From Culex pipiens pallens (Eukaryota; Arthropoda; Insecta; Diptera; Culicidae), in NCBI RefSeq assembly GCF_016801865.2, contig NC_068938.1, positions 76,597,316 to 76,661,315 of the forward strand: 64,000 nt of DNA, given 5' to 3'. The notes beneath the pieces were generated by a model. The model saw only the letters and a list, made by a program, of their open reading frames with translations, had not been told where the DNA came from and ran no database searches. Position 1 is the stretch's first letter, and each line of letters begins with the position of its first letter. A program made the position numbers and the translations under genes. Of this stretch, positions 31,552 through 42,196 are shown piece by piece.

Positions 31552-34500
31552 TCAGCATAGCGCACCAGGTACGCGTGCTGTAGCAAGAAGACGCTTCCAT
31601 CTTTCTCGATCTTGAGCTGCTACTCTCCAATTTCCCAGGTTACAGATCTTCCGGATATCACCATTCACTTGATCTCCCCACCGTGCGCGCGGTTTCCCTG
31701 CTCTTCTGCCTGTTCCGCCAGCTGGTTCAGCGCGGTCAAAAAGCAGTCTGACAGGCTGGCTCTCGTCCATTCGGGCGACATGGCCGGCCCACCTGAGCCT
31801 CCCGATCTTCGCCTGGGTGGCGATGGTCGGTTCTTCAAGAAACGCGTGCAGTTCGTGGTTCATGCGTCTTCGCCACACTCCGTCAGACACCTGCACTCCA
31901 CCGTAGATCGTTCGTAGCACCTTCCGTTCGAAAACTCCAAGGGCTCGTTCGTCCTCCTGCCGCATCGTCCAAGTCTCGTGGCCATAGAGGACTACCGGTC
32001 TAATCAGTGTTTTGTACATCGTCAGCTTCGTGCGGCGTTGCACTCGATCTGATGTGAGAGTCTTCCGTAATCCGAAGTACGCACGATTCCCGGCAAAAAT
32101 ACGAGTCCGGATCTCTTTGCTGGTGTCGTTGTCGGCGGTTACCAGCGATCCCAAGTACACGAACTCGCTCACCTCCTCCAACTCATCATCATCCACAGCT
32201 AGAGGGGTGAGACATGGGGGGCCAACGTCCTTCGAACCCCTTCCTCTCATGTACTTCGTCTTCGTCGTATTCATGCCAAGTCCTACACGCCTTGCTTGTA
32301 CCTTCAGTCGGGTGTAGACATCCTTCACCGTCTCCAGGTTTCTTGCCACAATGTCGATGTCATCGGCAAAAGCAAGCAGCTGGTAGGATCTGTTCATGAT
32401 CGTGCCACTCGTGTCAATGCCCGCCCTTCGAATAATGCCCTCAAGGACGATGTTAAATAGCGCACAGGATAGGCCATCACCTTGCCGCAGCCCTCGGCGT
32501 GATCCAAAGGGTTCCGCTAAATCCCCCGAAACACGCACGTGACACATCACACCATCCAAGGTAGCCTTGATCAGTCGAGTCAGTTTAGGCGGAAACCCGT
32601 TCTCGTGCATAATCTGCCATAGCTGCTCGCGGTCGACTGTATCATAGGCCGCCTTGAAGTCGATAAAGATGTGATGTGTGGGCACGTTGTACTCACGACA
32701 TTTCTCGAGGATCTGTCGGAGACAAAATATTTGGTCCGTGGTGGCGCGCGCGCCAGTGAAGCCCGCTTGGTAGGGCCCCACGAACCTCCTTGCATGGGGT
32801 GACAGCTGACGGCAGAGGATCTGGGAGAGGATTTTGTAGGCCGCGTTGATAAGCGTGATGCCGCGGTAGTTGCCGCAGTCCAGCTTATCGCCCTTTTTGT
32901 AGATGGGGCACACGACACCATCCATCCACTCCTCCGGTAGCTTCTCCTCCTCCCAGATCTTGGAGATCACACAGTGAAGCGCCCTCGCCAGTTTCTCTCC
33001 TCCATATTTGAAGAGCTCACCGGGTAACCGATCCTTGCCGGCAGCTCTGTTGTTCTTCAGCTTCCTGATCTCCCTCTTCACCGTTTCTAGATCAGGCGCC
33101 GGGAACTGTTCATCAGCTGCGGGCGCTCCAAGGTTGACTCCAACGCCGTCTCCGTCCGCTTCATCGCCGTTAAGGTGCTCGTTGAAGTACTGCTTCCACC
33201 TGTCCAACACCTCGCTTTTGTTCACGATCAAGTTCCCCTCGTTGTCCCTGCATACATCGGCTCGCGGCACGAAGCCTTTGCGGGACCGGTTCACCTTCTC
33301 GTAAAACTTCCGCGACTCGTTAGCTCGGAATAGCTGCTCCATTTCTGCGCAATCCCGGTCTTCCTGCTGGCGCTTTTTGAGCTTGAAGACCGCGACCTGC
33401 CGATTCCGAGCCTGCCTGTATCGTTCCACGTTCCCTCTCGTCGCCTTGTGCAGCTTCCTGTCGTAAGCTGCCTTCTTCTCGGCGGTAATCCGTTGGCACT
33501 CGTCGTCGTACCAATCGTTTCGGCTGACTCGGATCGCACTACCCAGTGTGGCTTCCGCTGCACTGCCGATGGCTGAGCGTATGCGACTCCAACCATCTTC
33601 GAGCGAGGCTGCGCCAAGTTCCTCCTCACCTGGCAGATTCGCTTCCAGCTGCTGCGCGTACCTGTGGGCCACTTCTCCGTTCTGAAGACACGCGGTGTTG
33701 AACGGAGGGGCCCGCCGGCTCCGGCGTTGGTTAAACACCGTCGACAGCTTTGAGCGCATGTCAACTCCAACTAGGTAGTGGTCCGAGTCAATATTCGCAC
33801 CGCGAAAGGTGCGCACGTGCGTTACGTCCGAGAAGAATCGGCCGTCGATCAGGACGTGGTCGATTTGCGTTTTCGTCCGTTGGTCAGGTGATGTCCAGGT
33901 GGCTTTGTGGATGTCCTTGCGAGGGAAGTAGGTGCTCCTGACCACCATTCCTCGGGAGGCTGCAAAGTCAATGCAGCGTTGGCCGTTGTCGTTCGTGACC
34001 GAGTGCAGGCTTTCTGGGCCTATTGTCGGCCGATACATTTCCTCCCTCCCAAACCGAGCGTTCATATCCCCAATGATGACTTTCACATCCTGCCGCGGAC
34101 AGCCGTCATACACCTCCTCCAGCGTCGCGTAGAATGCTTCCTTTTCATCATCGGACTTTTCCTCGTGGGGGCAGTGCACGTTGATTATGCTGTAGTTGAA
34201 GAAACGGCCTCTTATCCTCAACTTGCACATCCGCTCGCTGATCGCCGTGAAGCCGAACACGCGATCCTGCATCTTGCCCCGCACAATAAAGCCGGTACCC
34301 AGCTTCTTGTCCTTGCCGCCGCTCAGAAAAAAACGGGAATCGGTCTGCCGACCTGGCCAGTCGAGCACCTGCTCCTCCTCCAAGCACACCTCCTGCAGTG
34401 CCACAACATCGAAGTTGCGAGGTTGCAACTCATTCGCCAATGCGAACTGGAAACCCAAAAAGTTCAGGGATCTGCAGTTCCAAGAACCGAGTCGCCAATC

Positions 34501-34560
34501 GGTGATCTGCTTTTTAATAGGCTTCTGCCGTTTGCTCCGGATTTCCAATCTTCTTGCCAT
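31552..34560 (-). CDS. Non-LTR retrotransposon ORF2: AP endonuclease and reverse transcriptase
   Basis: An open 1002-residue protein with no frameshift. The N-terminal AP-like endonuclease shows SWNCRSLN (26-33), ALQEVC (54-59), GDMNARFG (164-171), IDHVLIDGR (233-241) and SDHYLV (259-264). It nicks the target DNA. The reverse transcriptase follows from about residue 495 to 810: NRAAGKD, YRGITL, IFIDFKAAYD (631-640), RQGDGLSCALFN and AFADDIDIV (730-738), so the catalytic aspartates are present (D634, D733, D734). A C-terminal region with ETWTMRQEDERALGVFERKV and a GRLRWAGHVARM motif is shared with RTE-like proteins. The length fits the single ORF2 of RTE elements. The chosen ATG sits just upstream of the endonuclease. 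All motifs look intact, so the product is potentially active. Clade assignment rests on motif style and the 3' tail, not on a phylogeny. Confidence 0.9.
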   Translation of the reverse strand: MARRLEIRSKRQKPIKKQITDWRLGSWNCRSLNFLGFQFALANELQPRNFDVVALQEVCLEEEQVLDWPGRQTDSRFFLSGGKDKKLGTGFIVRGKMQDRVFGFTAISERMCKLRIRGRFFNYSIINVHCPHEEKSDDEKEAFYATLEEVYDGCPRQDVKVIIGDMNARFGREEMYRPTIGPESLHSVTNDNGQRCIDFAASRGMVVRSTYFPRKDIHKATWTSPDQRTKTQIDHVLIDGRFFSDVTHVRTFRGANIDSDHYLVGVDMRSKLSTVFNQRRSRRAPPFNTACLQNGEVAHRYAQQLEANLPGEEELGAASLEDGWSRIRSAIGSAAEATLGSAIRVSRNDWYDDECQRITAEKKAAYDRKLHKATRGNVERYRQARNRQVAVFKLKKRQQEDRDCAEMEQLFRANESRKFYEKVNRSRKGFVPRADVCRDNEGNLIVNKSEVLDRWKQYFNEHLNGDEADGDGVGVNLGAPAADEQFPAPDLETVKREIRKLKNNRAAGKDRLPGELFKYGGEKLARALHCVISKIWEEEKLPEEWMDGVVCPIYKKGDKLDCGNYRGITLINAAYKILSQILCRQLSPHARRFVGPYQAGFTGARATTDQIFCLRQILEKCREYNVPTHHIFIDFKAAYDTVDREQLWQIMHENGFPPKLTRLIKATLDGVMCHVRVSGDLAEPFGSRRGLRQGDGLSCALFNIVLEGIIRRAGIDTSGTIMNRSYQLLAFADDIDIVARNLETVKDVYTRLKVQARRVGLGMNTTKTKYMRGRGSKDVGPPCLTPLAVDDDELEEVSEFVYLGSLVTADNDTSKEIRTRIFAGNRAYFGLRKTLTSDRVQRRTKLTMYKTLIRPVVLYGHETWTMRQEDERALGVFERKVLRTIYGGVQVSDGVWRRRMNHELHAFLEEPTIATQAKIGRLRWAGHVARMDESQPVRLLFDRAEPAGGTGRRAGKPRARWGDQVNGDIRKICNLGNWRVAAQDRERWKRLLATARVPGALC

Positions 34561-35419
34561 TCGCGATCCTCTTTTTCGGTAGGCAGCCTTATCAGGGCCG
34601 CGCTACCTAGCCTCGGGGCGACGAGGTCGCCTACGAGCTACCGAGACTTAGCTCCGGTTTTCTCTCGATACCGTAACGGGGGCTTTTGTCTCGAAGCCTA
34701 ACGGTCTTCATATCCGGAAGAGAACGTAGCAGCAAAACATAAATACACTGCTTTGTGCTTGTGTGCTTTTGCGCTACCGAAATCACTTTCTAAATTTTCA
34801 ACAATTTCAAAAACTTTTACCACTTTTTTTCTCAAAAAAAATTGCACTCTCGACACACCGCGATCGACCTTTAATGGTGTGCGTGTCGTCACCCGTAGCG
34901 AAACACTAGCCCAGGCCACGACCGATCACTTGTTTTGCTTCCTTTGTTTCTTCCCACGATGCCGCCGCTGTGCAGCAGAATAATCTTCACTTTTTCTGCT
35001 CCGCCACCGGTCGCAGGGGAAATATAATTCACTGCACTGATTCCCGGCACCTTCCCGCGTTGATTAGTATCACTTTGGGTCGCGATAAAACCGAGTAACC
35101 GTGGTTTTGAGGATACTTTCGCGGAGCCGTATCGAGGCACAACAAGCGCGCACGCAATTTAAAAAATTCTACATCGAGTTACAGCAAAGTTTAAATTACG
35201 TATTACAAATATATATTTGTATTTCGTTATTTAAACATAACGTAAATATATAAAACCCTTACGCCCTTCTCAAATGTCATTATCGAGTGAAACTGGCTCC
35301 ATATACGAAAAATGGCTTGTATAAGCGTAGGATAACATGTCTACAAAGTTTCATTGAAATCAGAGAGGGTCGAGAAAAAATTACCTGAAAAATTTTCGTT
35401 TTGAACTGGAATTGCTCTT

Positions 35420-37029
35420 TTTATAATATAAAGTTTTTCGAAAATGTAGAAACTTTTCAATATATTTCCTGAAATTGCTTATTTTTCAATTTATTATTAT
35501 TTTTATCATTGTCCGCCTCATAACTTTGTGGAGTTTTATTACAATGTAGAGAAGTTAAAAGAAACAAAAAAGTGCAATATCTGAATGATGTTTTTTTGTT
35601 ATTGCCTTATAACTTAGTTGAACTTTGTAGAAATGTGAAGGTAAATTTACAAAAAATGGTGAAATATACAAATGATGTTTTTTTTCTGAATGAAAATCAT
35701 TCCTTTCTGAGTTTGAAGACAAGGGTTTCCAGCAAGGCCTCAGACTGGCAAGTAATTAATAATTATTTTAAGCTGGTAATTCAATTCATTCATGGTAATT
35801 AGATTAATTTAAAGTAATTAATTTGTAACTAAAGTAATTTTTGAGTAATTTAAGTATTTTTATTTTAAAAATGTATTTTTCACATGTTGGTTAGCGAAGC
35901 CAATTGAAAACGGAAGGCAATGCCATGGTATATTACCCAGTATAAAAAGTTATATGAATCCAAAATCTATTCATTTTTATTAAAAAATGCATTGATTTAT
36001 TTTTTATGCTTTGCAGTCAAAATTATTTGAAGTTTATGTGGATCAAATATTTGAAACCATAATTTTCTTAATTATCATTTATTTATGCAAAGTGTTCTAG
36101 TGTTAACCATTTAAAAATCAATAAAAATAAAAATATGTTTTTTTTTCATTTTTTCATAATCTGCAGAAATGACAGTCTTTTTTTAAGAGCTGAGCAATTT
36201 TCCTGGAAAATTTGCAAATTTTTCTGACACAAATGTTTCAATGTTTAAAATCAAACTCAGTCAAATTAGAATTGACAAATAATCAGATGCAGAAATTAAA
36301 TCCAATGTAAATGTCACATTTCACATTATCCGTATTTTTGGTAACGGATTTTTTTAAATGCTTGAGAAAAACCAAACAAATAAAATAGTGTCAAACCAAT
36401 GTTTGAAAAACTTTTTAAAACTAAACGTTATTTTGATGAATTTAACAGTTTTCATGAAGAGCCGCTGCAAATATTTTTCAATGTTTATGTTTGGCACGAA
36501 AAATCAGGGAGCCTTTTTTCAAACAACTTAAATATTTTAATGACATTCGACTTGCGATAACTGACCAAGTTTCAGTACTTTCTAGTGGGAGGCAATTTTG
36601 ACGTTGATCACCTATAGCTCGGAAACGATTTTCATTGTGTAAACATGAAACTTTTGTGAAATATTCTGCAATTTTCATTAAAAATTACACGCAAAATTTA
36701 CAATATCTCGATTGGTACAAAAAAACATTTAAGGACTTAGAACAAAAAAATACTAAAGTTCGTTTGCTTGTTATTAGGTAAGTGCTTTTATTCTATTTTA
36801 TTAAGTTTTAATTTTGGAAGAGTTATTGAGTGAGCTATTTATAAATAATTTAGTTTAGAACCATAGCAATAAATACTGAATTTTTTATAACATTAAATTA
36901 AATATTTTTTCATCATAGTGAAAATTAATTTAGTATTTTATGTAATTAATCATTTTGGACCAGTAATTTGTGTAATTAATTGCCAAAATTGACAAATCTC
37001 ATCGTGGTTAAACCAATGTGATTTCATGT
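35420..37029. other. AT-rich non-coding stretch
   Basis: No gene. Simple AATTA-type variation (GTAATTAATTTGTAAC and similar, 35750-35860 and 36930-36990) suggests old low-complexity repeats. No paired inverted arms were seen. Confidence 0.4.
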
Positions 37030-37900
37030 ACCACCACAATTCAAACCCCTTTTAAGCCACCGCAACCGAAAATGATGTAAAATAAATAAATTTTATTACA
37101 TTCATTACCGTCGATTTCGTCACATGACGGTAGTTTTTCTTCCGTCTTTTTCCTCTTTTTTTCGCATGATTTTCCGTCATTTGTTTGCCGTCGGCAGCAG
37201 CAGCAGCCTAAAACCCGCTCATTGTTGTTGTTGTTGTTGCTGGTCCGTTGTCTATCCCTTCCACACTGACACTGCTCTGGCAGGTCTGTCTGCCCTGTCA
37301 ATGTGTGTCATGTCGCGTCGTCGTGATGTGTGTGTGTATTTGTTGTTGGTCCCCAAACTGGAGAAAAGGGGAATTTAATGCACGATGCGCCGGGGAGTTT
37401 GACAATTTATTTCATTTTAATATGAATTGGGATGGCGGGGAGGGGGAGCTGCCAAAGTTTTGTTTTGAAGTTGGTCACCAAAGCGTGCACACATACACAC
37501 AAACAGAGACAGTTACACAGCCAAACAACGGTTTTATGTGCAAGTTTAGATTTGTTTTCGCGATTTGGTCGCGGTTCCGCGTTTTTTTTCAGTTTTTCTT
37601 TCATTTCCATTTTCCATCCCATATTTTGATCGTATCTCACCGGATTGCTACTTTCCCGGGTTTGTGTGAGTGTATGTGTGTGTGTGGTTTGTTGTTTTTT
37701 TGTCGACAAAGTTTCGCTTTTTATTTCCTTTTCCCAACGGTGAAGCAAAAGTCAATGAATGGTGCTGCTGGATCACTACTGTTAGATAACCGATTATGGA
37801 TGAACGAAGCATGGCGAAATGACGCACGTTTGTTTTTTGCCACAACTAATTTGTATCAAAGTATAGTTGCAGGTTTATGATTAAATGGCAAACAATTGGA
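37030..37900. other. Unique GC-richer island with trinucleotide runs
   Basis: It contains short CAG and TTG runs near 37195-37245 and CA/TG-rich segments. A 210-codon + frame (37248-37880) overlaps frames on both strands, is cysteine- and aromatic-rich, and has no domain or splice-bounded structure. I read it as conserved non-coding or regulatory DNA rather than a gene; the evidence is compositional only. Confidence 0.35.
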
Positions 37901-39520
37901 ACGAAATCAGGTGGAGATAATCAAGTTAGATTCGCGATTTTGAAGCAACAATTTTGAATGCTAATAAGTCACAATTTTCACTAAAAGTCAGTCATGGTTC
38001 TGCTCTAATTCTTTTGACAGAAATAAAATGACAAATTTCAGTGTTAAAGGACACAACAACAATTCGTTTTGATTGCCCGTGACAGGATACTACAAAATAT
38101 TGTTGAATGAAAGGCTAAATTTTCGATTTTTTTATTTTGACGAAAAGAGTAAATCAACTCTTCGACAAATTAAAAATTAGTCCTAAAAATTCAATAGCGA
38201 TTTAAAAAGACGTTTTTGTATGGAAAGAAAAGATACTGCTCCCATTTGCACAAATACCCCATATGCATTTTTATCACTTTTGAGTTAATGATGCAGTTTG
38301 TTGCACCAAATCGTGTGCTCTTTAGAATAGTTTGTTAAATTTCTAAAATTACAAGTTGCGGGTAACATGTTCCTGGTTTAAAAGTAATAAATCTACATGA
38401 AATTAACACTAATAAAGAAAACGGATAGTAAACACTGTAAACAATTTTTGGTTCACTTCCATCTCCAAATAAATTCATCAAATTTCTTCTGTCTCGATTA
38501 CGTCTCGATTCATCAAAACAACCACACCCTCCAGCAATTTCCCTGCTGCCACCACCCTGATGTGCAAAACTTCAACCACTCTCACTCTGAGCCCAACTGA
38601 TTTGCAGCCTTCTCACTGGACCAAGACCATCCCCAAGCAAACCTTTGGTCGCTTTCATTTGGTCGTGATTATTTCGTTTTTTTTCTCGTTTTTTACGTAA
38701 ATCAACGGCTCATAAATCGCGCTCGCACCCCGGCCGACAACAATTAGTCGGTCTTCAAAGAGTTCCCCCCCCCCGTCAGTCAGTTTCGGATGAATCGATT
38801 TATCAGCCTACGGCCAAAACTGAAGCTTTGTCGGGCACCGGGAGGAGGTCGGCTCTAAATTTATTGTATAACAGTACGCATTTTGCCTTATGGTGATGAT
38901 GATGATATAAAATGTCTGTTTAAACAGTCCGGCGGCCCCCATCAACTGGGCTCAACCCTAACATCACTGCCTGCCTGCAGCGTGCACGGTCACGCTGCAA
39001 TCACGGCTGTGGAAACACGGAAAATTGAGGTTATTTTAGTTACACATTTTTATGTTTTGAAAAATTTATGCAGTAATAAATTAACAGAAAAAATCACGGA
39101 TTTTGAACTACGAAACCGTTAGGTTTCCAATAAAATAATAAATTATTAATAATATTATTGTAAAAGTAGATCTGGCAACTCTGTCTTGAGTTATCTTTAC
39201 TTGAATGAACCTTAAATAATAACTTCCGGAGCCTGTAATCTATGTTCAGAAAAGATTTGGAAGTTATTTTTGAAATACCATTCTTATTAGTTATAATGTT
39301 TCATGATCTGGCAGCACTGCAACGAGGCATGGAAACATATATAGAATTGATAGAAGGTGTTTATTTTGAGTGAAATTAGCTTCCTAATGTGGTTTTTCGT
39401 ACGTCTTTGGATAGATATTTGAAGGCCCTTTCAAAAAGTTTAATTTTTGTATGTTTTTTAGCTTATTTGATATCAGATATATTCAGCTCTCCAAGTTCAA
39501 ACTTTCCGTGTCTCGACAAC
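37901..39520. other. Non-coding stretch with a unique mixed-composition part
   Basis: 38500-39030 is mixed in composition and has a run of ten Cs near 38765 but no supported exon. The rest is AT-rich. No gene is supported. Confidence 0.4.
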
Positions 39521-39522
39521 TA

Positions 39523-39705
39523 CACGGAGAAAAAAGAGTTCCCAAAATCGTGAACAAGCGTTCATGAAAATGGGAACCTCGAACAAAGTGTTCAAATCCC
39601 ATGGTACGATTTTGAAAAACGTACCATGAAATTTGTACACTTTGTTCGTGGTTCCCATTTTCATAAACGCTTGTTCACGATTTTAGGAACTCTTTTTTCT
39701 CCGTG
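39523..39705. mobile_element. Hairpin MITE, CACGGAGAAAAAAGAGTTCC ends, 183 bp
   Basis: Inverted arms of about 80 bp (CACGGAGAAAAAAGAGTTCC, GTGAACAAGCGTT, AATGGGAACC) surround a short loop that includes the pair CATGGTACG / CGTACCATG. TA flanks both sides (39521-39522 and 39706-39707). Like the hairpin at 8219-8389 it is almost entirely self-complementary. Confidence 0.8.
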
Positions 39706-39745
39706 TAATAGGAAGTGCGAGTTTATGTGATGTTCCTCGTTTCAA

Positions 39746-39746
<1 letters not shown>

Positions 39747-39809
<63 letters not shown>
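39747..39809. repeat. (CA)n microsatellite, about 31 units, 5' of an R1-clade element
   Basis: An uninterrupted CA run directly abuts the truncated start of the retrotransposon at 39810. It matches the tract on the far side of the element (41745-41839), which suggests the element sits inside one original (CA)n locus. Confidence 0.9.
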
Positions 39810-39811
<2 letters not shown>

Positions 39812-41225
39812 CCGTAAAGGGAGATCCACGGTGGACGCCATCCGGAAAGTGGTCGAGAAAGCCGACGAAGCGCGGAGGAAAAAACGCAGGGGGAACCGTT
39901 GCTGCGCAATAGTCACGATTGACGTCAAGAACGCGTTCAACAGTGCGAGCTGGGCGGCCATAGCAGCAGCGCTGCACAAAATGAAGGTGCCTGACTATTT
40001 GTGCAGGATCTTGAAGAGCTACTTCGAGAACCGCGTGCTGGTCTACGACACTGCCGATGGACAAAAAACCGTTGTTGTTACCGCGGGAGTTCCGCAGGGA
40101 TCCATTCTGGGTTCAGCACTGTGGAATGGAATGTATGACGGAGTGTTGACACTGGGACTACCCAACGGCGTAGAGATTGTTGGCTTTGCAGACGACATAG
40201 TGCTGACGGTAACCGGCGAAAATGTCGAGGAGGTCGAAGTGCTGGCTATGGAGGCAATCGCAATGATCGAGAACTGGATGCTCGAGGTGAAGCTGCGGAT
40301 CGCTCACCACAAGACGGAGATGGTGCTGGTTAGTAACCACAAGAAGGTGCAGCAGGCCCAGATTCACGTTGGAGAACACGTCGTGCACTCGAAGAGAGCG
40401 CTCAAGTACCTCGGGGTGATGGTGGATGACCGGCTGAACTTCAACAGCCACGTCGATTACGCCTGCGAGAAGGCGGCTAAGGCGATCATGGCACTGTCGA
40501 GGATGATGCCGAACAACGCTGGACCCAGGAGCAGTAGGCGCCGCCTCTTGGCAAGTGTCGCGACGTCCATACTTAGGTACGGCGGACCGGTATGGTGGAC
40601 GGCGCTGGGGACGAAGCGCTGCGACAGAACGCAGAGACTGATGGCCATGCGGGTTGCAAGCGCGTACAGGACCATTTCGTCGGAAGCAGTTGGCGTCATA
40701 GCCGGAATGATCCCCATCGGCATCACACTGGAGGAGGACACCGTGCGCTACACCCGGAGAGGCACGAGAGGTATCCGGGAAGCTGCGAGAGCCGAATCGC
40801 TGGCAAGGTGGCAACGTGAGTGGGACACCACGGAGAAAGGCAGATGGACGCATCGGCTTATCCCGTCCGTATCCACGTGGGTGAGCAGAAGGCATGGAGA
40901 GGTCACCTTCCACCTCACACAGTTCCTGTCGGGCCATGGCTGCTTCAGGAAGTACCTGCACAGGTTTGGACATGCAGAGTCTCCTCTCTGTCCGGACTGC
41001 GTCGATTGCGAGGAAACACCGGAGCACGTGGTGTTCGCCTGCCCTCGCTTCGAGGCAGCGCGAAGCGAAATGCTGGCCATTATCGGAGCGGACACCAGCC
41101 CGGATAATGTGGTGCGAAGAATGTGCAGCGACATCGCCAAGTGGAATGCGGTCGTCGGAGCGGTGACGCAGATCACTTCGGCTCTCCAGCGGAAATGGAG
41201 AGACGATCAGAGGAGGAACGACTAG
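39810..41225 (+). CDS. R1-clade ORF2 fragment: reverse transcriptase C-terminal half and zinc knuckle
   Basis: An open frame of about 471 residues continues in frame from the CA repeat and begins FRKGRSTVDAI, the second conserved RT block of R1-type proteins. The endonuclease and first RT block are missing, so the product cannot be functional alone. RT motifs present include TIDVKNAFNSASW (first catalytic Asp), AGVPQGSILGSALWNGMYD and GFADDIVLTV (second and third catalytic Asp). The C-terminus has CPDCVDCEETPEHVVFACPRF-like ligands with C-X2-C then H-X4-C spacing, a knuckle typical of R1-clade ORF2. No stop or frameshift interrupts it, so the insertion is young. A GTG at 39831 is not a credible start. 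The 289-codon minus frame (41027-40158) is a shadow. Confidence 0.85.
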
Positions 41226-41231
41226 GAGCCT

Positions 41232-41407
41232 AGTCGAAAACCCACGAGTGTGGCTGTGAAGGAGAGCACGTTATGATGGTCGGCTCTACCAAATCGGTAC
41301 ACGTCTCGATGGTCACAGGAGTCGAGAACCCACGAGTGTGGCTGTGAAGGAGAGCACGTTATGACGGTTGGCTCTACCAAATCGGTACACGTCTCGATGG
41401 TCCAAGG
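41232..41407 (+). repeat. Two 88-bp tandem repeats in the R1-clade 3' UTR
   Basis: Two copies, starting AGTCGAAAACCCACGAGTG (41232) and AGTCGAGAACCCACGAGTG (41320), follow the stop codon within 10 bases and differ by only a few bases. Tandem repeats in 3' UTRs occur in several non-LTR families and may mark RT recognition. Here their function is unknown. Confidence 0.85.
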
Positions 41408-41711
41408 AGAGGGCTGCATATGACTAGCCGATCAAAAGCAACGCGATTCTTGGGCGCGGTTAAACCCTCGCATGGACTCATATGTATGTAGGACAGGAAA
41501 TGGTTCTAGCACCCGGCATGGATCCTGTAAGTAGACTAGTGCAGAAAATGCAACGCCTCCCCCCGAAGTTATACCGAAAGGTGGTCCCGGGGGGACAAGG
41601 GCACGGCGTTCAAGGACTGGTTTAGTGGGTCGGGAAAACTCTTTTTTTGTTTTCCCAACCCCACACTACCTGAGGAATGAATTCTCAGGTGTCTGGTAGC
41701 AGATTCCGACC

Positions 41712-41842
<131 letters not shown>

Positions 41843-42051
41843 GACTGTCGTTTATGTTGGCGGCGGCAGTCAACCAAGCCAAATCAGTCAGTCAGACAGA
41901 GGGGCAGAGAAGCGTTTAGTCGTACGACTCCGGGTCCAGTCTGCTGCCCCGAGCCAGTCAGTCAAACAGACAGTCGCAGCAGTGTAATGAAAGGGGGAGA
42001 AATTCATCTCATCAAAGGCGTTTATTTTGCTCGGCCGCGTGGAACAAATAC

Positions 42052-42150
42052 CACGTGCAGATTTCGTTGGTGTGGTGGACTCTTGTCATAATTGATGTTT
42101 AGCCAGTGACGTCTACTTGTCTTGAAATTTACTGTGGGTATCTAGTTAAA
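42052..42150 (+). repeat. 99-bp direct repeat, copy 1, left of a palindrome
   Basis: It starts CACGTGCAGATTTCGTTGG and matches 44121-44219 at about 94% (around six differences). It is far too long for a transposition target duplication. Confidence 0.85.
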
Positions 42151-42196
42151 TTCACCTTTAAAAAAAAAAGAAAAAAATTAAAAATAAAAGACAGTT

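Larger units (their letters stand above)
31532..35171 (-). mobile_element. RTE-type non-LTR retrotransposon, apparently full length
   Basis: About 3640 bp on the minus strand, flanked by a perfect 12-bp target duplication CATCGAGTTACA (31520-31531 and 35172-35183). It has a ~610-base 5' region, one ORF and a 3' end of only about 20 bases that consists of GGTAT repeats directly after the stop codon. A single APE-RT ORF, a tiny 3' UTR and a short tandem-repeat tail instead of poly(A) are characteristic of RTE-clade elements. Small minus frames in the 5' region (83 and 73 codons) have no clear role. It landed in the right arm of the foldback at 30917-35419. Confidence 0.85.
30917..35419. mobile_element. 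Foldback element split by an RTE insertion
   Basis: The outer left tip TAGAGCAATTCCA and outer right tip (read inward AAGAGCAATTCCA) are inverted. The left arm (30917-31290) shows ACCCTCTCCGATTTCAATG, GCCATTTTTGTGTACATGGA and GATACGATGC-related segments that recur inverted at 31300-31531 and 35184-35419. Taking out the RTE element and one TSD copy leaves a palindrome of about 0.85 kb. The tips carry A at position 2 and G at position 5, as hAT ends do, but the flanking 8-mers (TAATTTAT, TTTATAAT) do not match, so the superfamily is unproven. Confidence 0.75.

Noticed and set aside
32012..34701. Long antisense frames over the RTE element, including 264 codons at 33907-34701 (+)
   Set aside because: They overlap the 1002-residue ORF2, which has clear endonuclease and RT motifs; the antisense frames have none and arise from its GC-rich codon use.
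37248..37880. 210-codon + frame
   Set aside because: No domain, cysteine/aromatic-rich low-complexity translation, overlapping frames on both strands and no splice-bounded structure.
40158..41176. Antisense frames of 289 and 142 codons over the R1-clade fragment
   Set aside because: Shadows of the RT frame on the + strand, which carries FADD and the zinc knuckle.
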